Shown: positions 45,501 through 53,555 of the stretch, piece after piece
Position numbering within the stretch: position 1 is the first letter of the stretch
Layout: each line of letters starts with the position of its first letter
Source: a bacterium
GTDB lineage: Bacteria > CLD3 > SB21
Direction: 5' to 3'
DNA length: 64,000 bases
NCBI GenBank assembly: GCA_008933615.1
Contig: WBUR01000015.1
Span: 16,011 to 80,010, forward strand
Notes under the pieces: generated by a model
Told to the model about the DNA's origin: nothing
What the model saw: the letters and a program-made list of their open reading frames with translations, nothing else
Databases searched by the model: none
Made by a program: the position numbers and the translations under genes

Positions 45501-45991
45501 GAAACTTCCTTCGTGGTCAATTTATTCAGCCCGTTTTGCGTGCCAACCCAGATATTTCCGTTTTGGTCGGCGTAAAGCGCATTCACGCTATTATGACTGA
45601 TATGATCGGGCTGGGATGTATCGGCCAGAAAGTGAGTAAAAACGCCGGTTTTGCGATCAAATCTATTGAGCCCTTTATTGATAGTAGCAACCCACAAATT
45701 CGATAAAGTATCTTCACAGATGGCCGTGATCCAATTATCCGATAAGGACATCGGGTCGGTAGGAACGGTTTTATACACCGTAAACACGTACCCGTCGAAT
45801 TTGTTAAGCCCGTTGCGAGTACCAAACCACATGTACCCCCTGCTGTCCTGCAGAATGGAACTAATGGTGCTTTGCGACAAGCCATCGCTGCCTGTCACTT
45901 GGTCAAATCGCACAGAATTCATCTGTGCATTGACTACGGATGGCTGTATTCCGATAACCAGAACCATCATGATAGCTTTTATTAATCTCAT
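42542..45991 (-). CDS. Propeller/Y_Y_Y sensor histidine kinase
   Basis: A 1149-residue membrane kinase. Signal peptide (to about 22); a long chain of Reg_prop repeats (about 30-640; units such as GYMWFGTRNGLNKFDG, GIIWVGTEDGGLNRID) forming probably two seven-bladed periplasmic propellers; a Y_Y_Y domain (YSYFLQGFDKEW to GDYIFRVKG); one membrane helix after PPFWKTWWF; coiled coil; then a HisKA-type region with phosphoacceptor His near residue 907 (GIAHEINNP) and an HATPase_c domain (ILTNATEAI, FKDNGVGM, GKGMGLGLSVS). It has no receiver or DNA-binding domain, unlike Bacteroidetes hybrid systems. It follows the sister kinase by 47 bp. Ligand and partner regulator unknown. Confidence 0.93.
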   Translation of the reverse strand: MRLIKAIMMVLVIGIQPSVVNAQMNSVRFDQVTGSDGLSQSTISSILQDSRGYMWFGTRNGLNKFDGYVFTVYKTVPTDPMSLSDNWITAICEDTLSNLWVATINKGLNRFDRKTGVFTHFLADTSQPDHISHNSVNALYADQNGNIWVGTQNGLNKLTTKEVSGKTDFVIENITGLSDNWITVLFVEANGDVWAGTKKGLNLYSNGNVTHFRSDFNSPNRITSESITAIAQDHAGIIWVGTEDGGLNRIDRSQSPARISFYQHHEANPNSISDNAVASLCVDGKDQIWVGTNEGLNVLDAARQKFMVYKNMPTDPSSLSDNEVRSLFIDRSDILWIGTYGGGGINKLDLKRGKFKHFKHSPENPNSLGNNIVRSFCESKSGLIWIGTHDGLNKFDPLLGTFKSYRHTMSNPRSLSNDEVRSIAEDEKGILWIGTEGGGLNKYDPGNEGVFIHYKHNAANSQTISNNDISCITIGRFGNIWIGTFGGGLDQLTNENGVEKFVHYKNDPNDENSLSENRVSSLFMDSRNVLWVGTFGGGLNKLHLDDRGRTADHKFIRYQNDPQNPLSIGSDVIFSINEDKNGHIWIGTNAGLNKLVTNERGEDVFVRLQERDGLPDNYVYGIIPDEEGNLWLSTVQGLSRFSPAGEKGTFKNYDVKDGLQNNEFKFGSYHKGLSGTFYFGGTFGFNSFKPDEVKDNQHAPSLVFTAFKRYSRSDKLLLDTDHTTVDNKKEFVLPYNEDFSFEYAALDYTNSEKNNYSYFLQGFDKEWILAGSRRFVNYTNLDHGDYIFRVKGTNNDGVWNDEGVSVKITILPPFWKTWWFRILSVIALAAISVSLFRYRVRHIQMEKDRLEIEVAERTREILRQRDDLKNINYKLENTLQTLQATQTQLVHAEKMSALGQMVAGIAHEINNPLTFVDGNLYILEDHISRWDSIISDYEKIIETNDVQKIKSGMETIKKNHEYDFVKRDTLAIILSCKKGSQRIKVIVEELRKFSRVDASGMILYDVHEGIESTLAILRPHYEGRIEIVREFSTLPMVEALPGLLNQVFLSILTNATEAIREKGMIRIVTRKEDDDHIAIHFKDNGVGMSAAVVRSVFDPFFTTKDIGKGMGLGLSVSYGIVKKHNGDIEVESHEGKGSEFKIILPINHT

Positions 45992-46038
45992 ACGGATATA
46001 TTCTCCATTTACCTTTATGAATACTATTTAAAATAACC

Positions 46039-49000
46039 TCAGGACGCCGGGAGAGGAAGTGAAAAACTAAATACGGAACCCTTTCCTTTTTCACTTTCGA
46101 CCCACACTCTGCCTCCATGCATTTCTACAACTTTTTTTACGATAGCCAGCCCGAGCCCGGTGCTGCTTTCGCCGCCTGTAGGGCGCGCGCTCAATTTCTT
46201 AAAACTGACAAAAACATTTTTCAGATCGTCCTGGCTAAACCCCTGTCCGGTATCTTCGACGTGAATAACAACCGCATCGGCATCCCGCAGACATGTAACA
46301 ACAACATTTCCTCCAGGAAAAGTAAATTTAATTGCATTGCTGATAAGATTATCTAACACTTCTGAAATCCGGGCCCAATCGGCATTTATCTCCAAGCGGT
46401 CGATATCCTTATTAAAAATCATTCGGATATTTTTCTGTAAAGCGGAGCGCTGGTGCAGTTTCTCGCGTTCCTCTAAAATCTCCATGAGGTTTATTCTCTG
46501 CGTATTCATATGCACTTTACCTGACTCTATAGCTGAGATATCAAGCAATTCTGCGATCAGACGGTTCATGTGCTCCGACGTTTTGATCATCGACTTCAGG
46601 TCGTCTTTACTTTCTTCCGAATCGAAAACATTATTTTCCAGATCCTCCAGCATGATTTTAAGATATCCGTTGATCGTTCCTAACGGGTTGCGCAGATCGT
46701 GTGCGGCGATACCCAGAAATTCGTTTTTCTTATCATTGAGTAATTTAAGATCTTCCAAAAGGCGAGTCTTTATAAAGGCAGAAATAAAGTGTTCCTTGAG
46801 ACTTATCAAAATTCCAAAATTTTCGTCATTAAAGGCATTTTCATCCGTCATGTTATCAAAAACCAAATAACCTTCGACCGTATCTTTTATTCTGATCTTC
46901 ATGATCAACATACATTTCGGATAAGGCATGTGCGTCATTTTTTCAGACCCGGCCTGACGAAAAACATTCCTCACAATAGATATGTCTTCCGCTACGACTT
47001 TCGCTTCCTTACCATACCTTGCTTCAGCTTCTTCCGGGGTCAATGTAATATGCTGCAACTCCTGCATATCCCATCCCGCGCTTGCGACGTATCTAAACAC
47101 ACGTCGGTTGTTATCATAAGTCAGGGCACAAGCTCGTTCCACGTATTTAATCTGAGTGCTTTTTTCTAGAATAGATTGAAGCACGTCCGCAAAATTAAAT
47201 TCCGAATTTATCGATTTGACAATTTCATTTATCTTTTCCAGCTCGTCTTTGCTTCGTTTGAGTTCGGCGGTACGTTCTGCAACCTCTCTTTCGAGTACAA
47301 ATTTTTGAGTTTGAATGTTTCGAATTCGATAGTTATAACCTGCGTAGATAATAAGAGACAGTACGGTGACCGTAAGAATGATGAACCACCATGTTTTCCA
47401 GAATGGCGGTACAATTACGATTTTGATCACAACCGGATCTTTCGACCAAACATTGTCATTATTCGAGCCGTTGACCTTAAAATAATAGGTGCCTGGATTC
47501 ACGTTAGTATACGTTGCATAACGGCGATAGCCTGCATTACTCCATTCAGGATCAAATCCTTCCAACATATATTGGTATTGATTTTTCTCGGGCAGGGTAA
47601 AATCAAGAGCGGCAAATTCAAAAGAAAAGAAATTATCTTTATATGAGAGCTCTATCGCACTTATGTCCTGCAATGCGCGGCCAAGATAGACCGGTTTGTC
47701 AAACTTTCTGAATTCCGTGATCACGACGACCGGAGAAAAAGGACTGCCTTTCACATCGTCCGGGTCAAAGAAATTAATACCGCCGACGCCTCCGAAATAC
47801 ATTCGCCCTTTCCTGTTCTTATAATAGGCGCCCTGGCCGAAAATATTGCTCTGAAGCCCGTCGTGCACATCGTAATTTCTGAACGAGCTCCAGTGCTCGT
47901 TTTCCATTCCATTTCCTAGTGAATGCGGTGAATGCACATTGAACTTACTGAGTCCTTTATTCGTACTGATCCATAGATTCCCTTTTGCATCAATCAGAAT
48001 GCCGTGCACTACATCGTTGGCCAATCCGTCATTCGTTGTAATTCGCGTATTTTTTTCCGTTTGAATGTCGAAACGATTGAGCCCGCTGCCTTGTGTTCCA
48101 ATCCATATTGTCCGTCCATCGGGATCCGCTGCAATGGATAAAATATCATTGCCGCTAATGCTGTTCACATCGCTATCAGTATGCATATACCTAACGAACC
48201 GCTCTGTTTTCTTATCAAATCGATTTACACCGCCGCCGTACGTGCCGATCCACAGGTTACCGTTCCTATCCTCTGCGATTGCTCGAACTTCGCTGCTGCT
48301 TAAACTCTGTGGATTGTTGGAAGCATATTGGAAAGATTTGAATAACCCCGTCATCGGATCAAATCTGTTCAGTCCTTTATAGGTACCTATCCAAAGAATG
48401 CCGTCGTCGTCTCCGTGAATCACTCGCACGCGATTATCGCTGAGACTCGCGGAATTTTTCGGATCGTTTGTGTACCGTTTGAATTTCCCGGTTCGCGGGT
48501 CTAAACGATTTACACCGCCGCCGCTCGTGCCGACCCAAATATAGCCGTCTGTATCCTGGAAAATTCCGCGGGTAAAATTGCTGCTGATGCTGTTGGGGTC
48601 AGTCCGGTCATTCACATAATGAGTAAAACGATCGTTTGCGACATCGTATCTGTCCAGGCCTTTATCCGTACTAATCCAAAGGATATTACCCTCTTTTTTT
48701 TCTTCTTCGTAAATCGCCCACACACGATTATCAATAAGACTGTTGGCATTGGCTGGATTATTCGAGATGAGATTGAATTTTGAAGGTTTGAGATCCAGTT
48801 TGTTCAATCCACCTCCGCGAGTCCCTATCCACAAGTTATCGGTTCTATCTGCGTAAATGACCCGCACGTCGTTTTGACTCAGACTGTTCGGATTAAAAGC
48901 TTCATTCGTAAACTGAAAAAGACGGTCAGTTTTCGGATCGTATTTTATCAGTCCGCTTTCTAATGTTCCGAACCATATAAAACCGTTCTTGTCTTCATAT

Positions 49001-49824
49001 ATCGAATTGATGTTATTATTAGGGCTGAGATATCTAGTGCACTCCAAGGTTTCTGAATCCATTCTGTTCAACCCGCTTTGCGTTCCGACCCAAAGTTGTC
49101 CCACACGATCAACATAAAGAGAACGAACAAAGTTGTGACTTATGGATGTGCTGTTTCCGGGTATATTTTTATAAGTAATAAATCTGTTTTGTGTTGAAGC
49201 GGCAGAGAGTTTATTTAATCCGTCGTTGGTTCCAAACCATAAATTCCCGGATGAATCTTCTGCAATAGCCCATATACGATCATGGCTAATGCTGGACGGA
49301 TTCGACGGATCGTGTTTAAATACCGAAAAAGTTTCCTTTTCTATATTAAAAAGATTCAGGCCTCCGCTGTACGTTCCGACCCAAAGGTTCCCTTTGCTGT
49401 CTTCAAAAAGCGTTTGCACTCGATCATCGCTGATACTTTGAGACTTTGATGGATTGTGTTTATAATGATAAAATTTTTCGTTCGCCGGGTCGTATCGATC
49501 CAGCCCGCCTCCCCAAGTGGCCAGCCAAAGGAATCCATACCGATCTTCCAGTATTGAGCTTATATTGCCATTGGCGATTGAATTCGAATCCATAGGATCA
49601 TGCATAAAGGTCTTGATCTCATATCCGTCGTATCGGTTAAGGCCACCTTCCGTCGCAACCCAAAGGAATCCTTTTCGATCCTGCAGAATGGAATACACCG
49701 TACCGTGGGACAATTCCTGCTCAAGTGAAATATGGTGGAATTTGACGTTGCCCTTTTGTGCTAACAAGAAGCCGCGCGCGCTCAGGAAAATAAGTATGAA
49801 GATGATCAGAATTTTACGTATCAT
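46039..49824 (-). CDS. Propeller/Y_Y_Y/GAF sensor histidine kinase
   Basis: A 1261-residue membrane kinase: signal peptide to about 22; about fourteen Reg_prop repeats (30-700); Y_Y_Y domain (YQYMLEGFDPEW, GTYYFKVNGSN); membrane helix near 800-820; a cytoplasmic GAF-like domain (about 865-1005); HisKA with His near 1042 (GIAAHDLRNPLGT); HATPase_c with DNLISNAIKFT, VEDTGQGFS and [10 protein letters not shown]. It differs from its downstream sister by the GAF domain and by the HisKA subtype, so they are not simple copies. Own promoter at 49947-49975; probably co-transcribed with the sister gene. No response regulator adjacent. Confidence 0.93.
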   Translation of the reverse strand: MIRKILIIFILIFLSARGFLLAQKGNVKFHHISLEQELSHGTVYSILQDRKGFLWVATEGGLNRYDGYEIKTFMHDPMDSNSIANGNISSILEDRYGFLWLATWGGGLDRYDPANEKFYHYKHNPSKSQSISDDRVQTLFEDSKGNLWVGTYSGGLNLFNIEKETFSVFKHDPSNPSSISHDRIWAIAEDSSGNLWFGTNDGLNKLSAASTQNRFITYKNIPGNSTSISHNFVRSLYVDRVGQLWVGTQSGLNRMDSETLECTRYLSPNNNINSIYEDKNGFIWFGTLESGLIKYDPKTDRLFQFTNEAFNPNSLSQNDVRVIYADRTDNLWIGTRGGGLNKLDLKPSKFNLISNNPANANSLIDNRVWAIYEEEKKEGNILWISTDKGLDRYDVANDRFTHYVNDRTDPNSISSNFTRGIFQDTDGYIWVGTSGGGVNRLDPRTGKFKRYTNDPKNSASLSDNRVRVIHGDDDGILWIGTYKGLNRFDPMTGLFKSFQYASNNPQSLSSSEVRAIAEDRNGNLWIGTYGGGVNRFDKKTERFVRYMHTDSDVNSISGNDILSIAADPDGRTIWIGTQGSGLNRFDIQTEKNTRITTNDGLANDVVHGILIDAKGNLWISTNKGLSKFNVHSPHSLGNGMENEHWSSFRNYDVHDGLQSNIFGQGAYYKNRKGRMYFGGVGGINFFDPDDVKGSPFSPVVVITEFRKFDKPVYLGRALQDISAIELSYKDNFFSFEFAALDFTLPEKNQYQYMLEGFDPEWSNAGYRRYATYTNVNPGTYYFKVNGSNNDNVWSKDPVVIKIVIVPPFWKTWWFIILTVTVLSLIIYAGYNYRIRNIQTQKFVLEREVAERTAELKRSKDELEKINEIVKSINSEFNFADVLQSILEKSTQIKYVERACALTYDNNRRVFRYVASAGWDMQELQHITLTPEEAEARYGKEAKVVAEDISIVRNVFRQAGSEKMTHMPYPKCMLIMKIRIKDTVEGYLVFDNMTDENAFNDENFGILISLKEHFISAFIKTRLLEDLKLLNDKKNEFLGIAAHDLRNPLGTINGYLKIMLEDLENNVFDSEESKDDLKSMIKTSEHMNRLIAELLDISAIESGKVHMNTQRINLMEILEEREKLHQRSALQKNIRMIFNKDIDRLEINADWARISEVLDNLISNAIKFTFPGGNVVVTCLRDADAVVIHVEDTGQGFSQDDLKNVFVSFKKLSARPTGGESSTGLGLAIVKKVVEMHGGRVWVESEKGKGSVFSFSLPLPAS

Positions 49825-49946
49825 AAATTTTCGAAACGTTGCTTCGTCAAATTTTGATCTGAGGGAAGTATTATATAAAAATAGGTGACTTAAATTTATT
49901 ATTAAGCGGTTATATGAGTTCGGATAAGACTTAGCGTAGCTGAATT

Positions 49947-49975
49947 AATTTAGGCAGAGGAGGGGTTATTATCAA
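49947..49975 (-). promoter_or_regulatory. Sigma-70 promoter for the sensor kinase pair
   Basis: Minus-strand TTGATA, 17 bp, TAAATT about 123 nt before the kinase start. The whole block from 49906 to 49987 recurs, diverged, at 50925-51036 before the truncated kinase gene. Confidence 0.72.
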
Positions 49976-50005
49976 TAGCTATTAAGAATTTTTGACCTGT
50001 TGTCA

Positions 50006-50740
50006 TTATGTAGTAGGATGAATCGGCAGTGAGAAACTGAAGGTCGAACCTTTTCCTTTTTCGCTTTCTACCCAGACGCGACCGCCGTGTTTTTCGACGA
50101 TCTTCTTCACAATGGCTAATCCCAAACCCGTGCTGACTTCTCCGGCCGTTGGCCGGGCACTGAGGCGTTTAAACGAACTGAATATTTGTTGTAAATCATT
50201 CTCATTCAAGCCTTGTCCGCTATCCTGAACACTCGTGATAACCTCGTTAATCTTCAATTCACAAAAAACCCACCTGAAAACATATTTGTACGCATTGAAG
50301 TAGATACCCTCGGGAGTCGGCCAAATATCCCACACGTCAGAGAATTCGCGGTACGATTGAGGTACCTTATCCAGCATGGAAACGAACTGCAATTGGCCGA
50401 TAGAATCGGGCGAAAGAAAGCCGAAATCACCTTTAGCCCCGACGTAAATTCGCCCCGTAGTATCTATCGCCAGTGACCGTACGACCGTATGATTCGGAAT
50501 GACTATAAGGCGCCAACTAACACCATCATATTCGAGAACCCCTTCATTGTTTCCAAAATACATTACGCCGCGATGATCTTGCACAATGGACCAATTCTGT
50601 GTGCCCGTGTTGTAATCTTTCGTGGTGTAATTTCTCTGAAAAGGACGGCCTATTTCTTTTGAATAAGTATCTGTTGACTGCGCGATCAGATGAGGAATTG
50701 ATCTGGCAAAAAAATAGATGATGAGAATCCAATAATACAT
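50006..50740 (-). pseudogene. Internally deleted sensor histidine kinase (sensor start fused to end of HATPase domain)
   Basis: An open 244-residue frame. Residues 1-156 are the beginning of a propeller-type sensor (signal anchor, [39 protein letters not shown]). From about residue 157 it changes into the final 85 residues of a kinase ATPase domain ([33 protein letters not shown]), closely matching the end of the 46039-49824 kinase. The rest of the propeller, Y_Y_Y, cytoplasmic membrane-proximal part, HisKA and N-box are absent, so it cannot autophosphorylate, and the ATPase piece would be exported. Best read as a remnant of an in-frame deletion of roughly 2 kb or more; promoter and start codon are intact, so a decoy or sensor-only role is not excluded. 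Confidence 0.8.
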
Positions 50741-51064
50741 AACTCTCTTTCACCGCACGGAGTGATGAAAAACCGTGTAAGACTTCATCCGAAAAAAACA
50801 GGGAATACCACCGCTTGTCTGCACAAGCGGATTTTGGAAAACCAAGTTAATCACAAATTCGTGTGATATCTTCGTTCAAGTAATCTTTTAATACAAATCT
50901 TGTGTATTTAAGAAATCTTCACTTAGCAGGTTATTTGAGTTTTGAGATTAGTTTCTAAACGTTTAGACATGATATTCAGAGTAGTATGTTAAATGTAGGC
51001 AGAAGAGGGGTTATTATCAATGACTTTTAAGAATTTCCGGATCGCGGGTGAATTGACGTTCCGT
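50741..51064. other. Gene-free stretch upstream of the truncated kinase
   Basis: 324 bp with no supported gene. It holds the promoter copy at 50992-51020, an 8-bp stem with 4-nt loop (CCGCTTGT / ACAAGCGG, 50811-50830) without a clear T run, and the diverged copy (50925-51036) of the kinase upstream region at 49906-49987. The hairpin would lie in the 5' leader of the truncated kinase mRNA. Confidence 0.6.
50992..51020 (-). promoter_or_regulatory. Sigma-70 promoter copy upstream of the truncated kinase
   Basis: Minus-strand TTGATA, 17 bp, TACATT. The spacer is nearly identical to that of the promoter at 49947-49975 (one base changed in ATAACCCCTC-TCTGCC). Confidence 0.65.
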
Positions 51065-51544
51065 TCATTTCTTGCTTTCTTCAAGCGTTCTTCTCAGAAT
51101 GGGCAGAACGGCCTTATCCTTTTCAGCTCCGATTTCTTCTTTCACTTGAATCAGGCTTCGGAGAGTGTGAACCTTGATCGAATAGGCTTCCAATTGAATC
51201 GGTTCTGTTTCGGAATCGAAATCCTTAAACTCTCTTCTATTTCCGATGCTCCCCAACACATTCAACGGGCCGAATTTGGTCATCAAAAGATGATGTCCTG
51301 CACCGCCCAGTGCAGACAACTCGGGAAAGATTTTAATATCCGTTCTTGTTCTATAAAACGCGCCTATCTCGCGTAATGCGTCAAAGAGATTATATAAATT
51401 CTTTTCAGAACGTTCGTGCACAATGTCAAGATCAAAAGTCGTTATGGGAGCCCCTTGAATCACAGCAGATACGCCACCGGTTACAAAAAATTTGACATTA
51501 TGATTTGTTAAGATTTCAAGGATCTTTATAAAATCAGGGTTCAT
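51065..51544 (-). CDS. Nucleotidyltransferase-fold protein of a two-gene module
   Basis: A 159-residue protein. KFFVTGGVSAVIQGAPITTFDLDIV has the GG...(S) and DxD pattern of the nucleotidyltransferase superfamily (MNT/AbiEii-like): Gly-Gly-Val-Ser then Asp-Leu-Asp. LRSLIQVKEEIGAEKDKAVLPIL near the end is the helical region seen in many hypothetical members. It overlaps the small gene upstream by 11 bp. Such pairs often behave as toxin-antitoxin or antiphage modules, but which member would be toxic here cannot be told. Its 3' flank is followed by the repeated kinase promoter region. Confidence 0.8.
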   Translation of the reverse strand: MNPDFIKILEILTNHNVKFFVTGGVSAVIQGAPITTFDLDIVHERSEKNLYNLFDALREIGAFYRTRTDIKIFPELSALGGAGHHLLMTKFGPLNVLGSIGNRREFKDFDSETEPIQLEAYSIKVHTLRSLIQVKEEIGAEKDKAVLPILRRTLEESKK

Positions 51545-51716
51545 GGCGTTTTTTTCTTAGAAGAAAAATATTTTTCAATTGGCTTTGAAGCGTTTCTACT
51601 CTTTTTTGAGGAGAGAGGGATAGCATCCAGCGGATTAACGTGAGATCCACGCCGTCTGAACTGATGATCGGTTCATTTCCTTTTTCAATAATTTCTGGCT
51701 GATCGGTGTTGTTCAT
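51534..51716 (-). CDS. Small partner protein of the nucleotidyltransferase
   Basis: A 60-residue protein containing GVDLTLIRWMLSLSPQKRVETLQ, a helical pattern that recurs in short proteins encoded directly upstream of nucleotidyltransferases. No DNA-binding motif is evident. It starts 20 bp downstream of the carB stop; overlap with the next gene implies coupled translation. Proposed partner or antitoxin-like subunit by context only. Confidence 0.68.
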   Translation of the reverse strand: MNNTDQPEIIEKGNEPIISSDGVDLTLIRWMLSLSPQKRVETLQSQLKNIFLLRKKRHEP

Positions 51717-51736
51717 TATGGTGTGAACGAATAGGT

Positions 51737-53212
51737 TTATTCTAATATTGCATTCTTTAATTCCGTCTCAAAATCCACGATCTCCTTAATATTATTTAAA
51801 AACCAAGGATCAATATAAGAATGTTTGTGAATGTCCTCCACCGTCATTCCCAGCTTCATCGCATCACGGATCGCGAAAATACGTTGGGCGTTGGGGACGC
51901 GTAATAGTTTGATAACATCCTTCAGGATCGCCTGACGCATTTTATCATCGGCGATATCAATGTCACATACATCTTTCCCATCGGCGCCCAGACCGTAACG
52001 TCCGTTTTCAAGCGAACGCAACGCTTTTTGCAGAGACTCTTTGAAATTACGCCCGAACGACATTGCTTCGCCAACCGACTTCATCTGAACATTGAGCGTC
52101 GTATTAGCGCCGGGAAATTTTTCAAAATCCCAACGCGGAATTTTTGTAACCACGTAATCTATAGTTGGCTCGAATGAAGCGGGCGTTTTTTTGGTGATGT
52201 CATTCGGAATTTCATCCAATGCGTATCCGACGGCCAATTTGGCTGCGATCTTTGCAATAGGAAATCCCGTCGCTTTGGATGCAAGTGCGGAACTGCGCGA
52301 TACGCGCGGATTCATCTCGATCACGATCATATCGCCGTTCTTTGGATTTATCGCAAACTGAATATTCGACCCGCCGGTCTCCACGCCGATCGTACGAATA
52401 ATCTTCATGGCCGCATCGCGCATTTTCTGGTATTCCTTATCCGTCAATGTCTGCGCGGGGGCGACGGTGATGGAATCGCCGGTGTGGACTCCCATGGGAT
52501 CGAAATTTTCTATCGAACAAATGATAACAACGTTATCCTTGTGATCGCGCATCACTTCAAGTTCGTATTCTTTCCACCCGATCACGGAATCCTCCACGAG
52601 CACTTCATTAATTGGGCTTGCGGCCAGCGCCTTTACGATCAGATCGCTGTACTCATCTATATTATACGCAACAGCGCCTCCGGTTCCGCCAAGCGTGAAT
52701 GACGGACGCATTATGATTGGATAATCAAGCTGCTCTTCCGCTTCCATTCCTTCTTTTACGTCCTTTACAAAAAAACCCTTTGGAACTTTCATGCCGATAT
52801 TCTCCATCGCGGCTTTAAAAAGTTCCCGATCTTCGGCGGTCTGAATGGATTCAAATTTTGCGCCGATCATTTCAACGCCGTATTTGTCCAGAATGCCTTG
52901 TTTGACCAATTCCACCGCCGTGTTGAGCGCGGTCTGGCCGCCCATCGTGGGTAGGAGCACGTCGGGACGTTCACGCTCGATAATTTTCTCGACCATTTGG
53001 GGGGTAATAGGTTCAATATAGATGCGGTCGGCCGTTTCCGGATCGGTCATGATCGTCGCAGGGTTGCTGTTGATCAGAATAACCCGATAGCCTTCTTCTT
53101 TCAAAGCGCGGCAAGCCTGTGTGCCGGAATAATCAAATTCGCAAGACTGGCCGATCACAATGGGCCCGCTGCCGATGATCAGAACGGACTTTATGTCGGT
53201 TCGTTTTGGCAT
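51737..53212 (-). CDS. carB: Carbamoyl-phosphate synthase large chain, N-terminal half (split form)
   Basis: A 491-residue protein equal to the carboxyphosphate-forming half plus the start of the oligomerisation domain of Car[37 protein letters not shown] and [17 protein letters not shown] are ATP-grasp motifs; [20 protein letters not shown] and [18 protein letters not shown] follow. Normal CarB is about 1070 residues; here a clean TAA ends it after [19 protein letters not shown], close to where the two-gene CarB of Methanocaldococcus and Aquifex is divided. No C-terminal half lies downstream; a toxin-antitoxin-like pair does. Either the second half is elsewhere in the genome or the gene is broken; the natural boundary favours the former. 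Confidence 0.9.
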   Translation of the reverse strand: MPKRTDIKSVLIIGSGPIVIGQSCEFDYSGTQACRALKEEGYRVILINSNPATIMTDPETADRIYIEPITPQMVEKIIERERPDVLLPTMGGQTALNTAVELVKQGILDKYGVEMIGAKFESIQTAEDRELFKAAMENIGMKVPKGFFVKDVKEGMEAEEQLDYPIIMRPSFTLGGTGGAVAYNIDEYSDLIVKALAASPINEVLVEDSVIGWKEYELEVMRDHKDNVVIICSIENFDPMGVHTGDSITVAPAQTLTDKEYQKMRDAAMKIIRTIGVETGGSNIQFAINPKNGDMIVIEMNPRVSRSSALASKATGFPIAKIAAKLAVGYALDEIPNDITKKTPASFEPTIDYVVTKIPRWDFEKFPGANTTLNVQMKSVGEAMSFGRNFKESLQKALRSLENGRYGLGADGKDVCDIDIADDKMRQAILKDVIKLLRVPNAQRIFAIRDAMKLGMTVEDIHKHSYIDPWFLNNIKEIVDFETELKNAILE

Positions 53213-53216
53213 TTTC

Positions 53217-53530
53217 TTAATGAATAATGAAGAATGAGTAATGAATAATAAGGTTCATTTTTTTATTCAGGTGGTTTTTAGAATTAAGCCAATAATGGGC
53301 TTCTTTCGCTTCTTTGTAAGCAATTGAAATTTTGTTCGAGAAATCGGCCTTAGAAATACAGCCATCTGCTTCTTCTAATTTTACGCCAATCGAAGTAGCC
53401 GTTTCGCAAAATTTGCTTTGTAAAGAATATTTTCTTTTTTCTCTTCCTTCAAAAACTTATATAAATTTGCGATTCTAATTGCAAAAGCGAATGACATTTC
53501 ATTAATTACATTTTCTTTCCTATTATTCAA
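53217..53530 (-). pseudogene. Frameshifted four-helix-bundle (S23/IVP family) gene remnant
   Basis: Minus-strand reading from a TTG at 53530 gives NNRKENVINEMSFAFAIRIA then NLYKFLKEEKKENILYK, and in another frame TSIGVKLEEADGCISKADF and NKISIAYKEAKEAHYWL. Together these are the helices of the four-helix-bundle protein family found in 23S rRNA intervening sequences and as stand-alone genes. A frameshift with loss of several bases lies near 53410-53425 (the usual ILRSGTSIG segment), and the C-terminus is short. Non-functional. It fills the carB-topA gap and is bounded by inverted repeats. Confidence 0.8.
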
Positions 53531-53552
53531 TAATCATTATCCATTATTCATT
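53219..53552. repeat. 334-bp element bounded by 34-bp inverted repeats
   Basis: The left end (53219-53252, AATGAATAATGAAGAATGAG...) matches the reverse complement of the right end (53519-53552) at 29 of 34 positions. The S23 remnant lies between. The structure suggests a small non-autonomous mobile or hitch-hiking element. Confidence 0.7.
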
Positions 53553-53555
53553 ATA

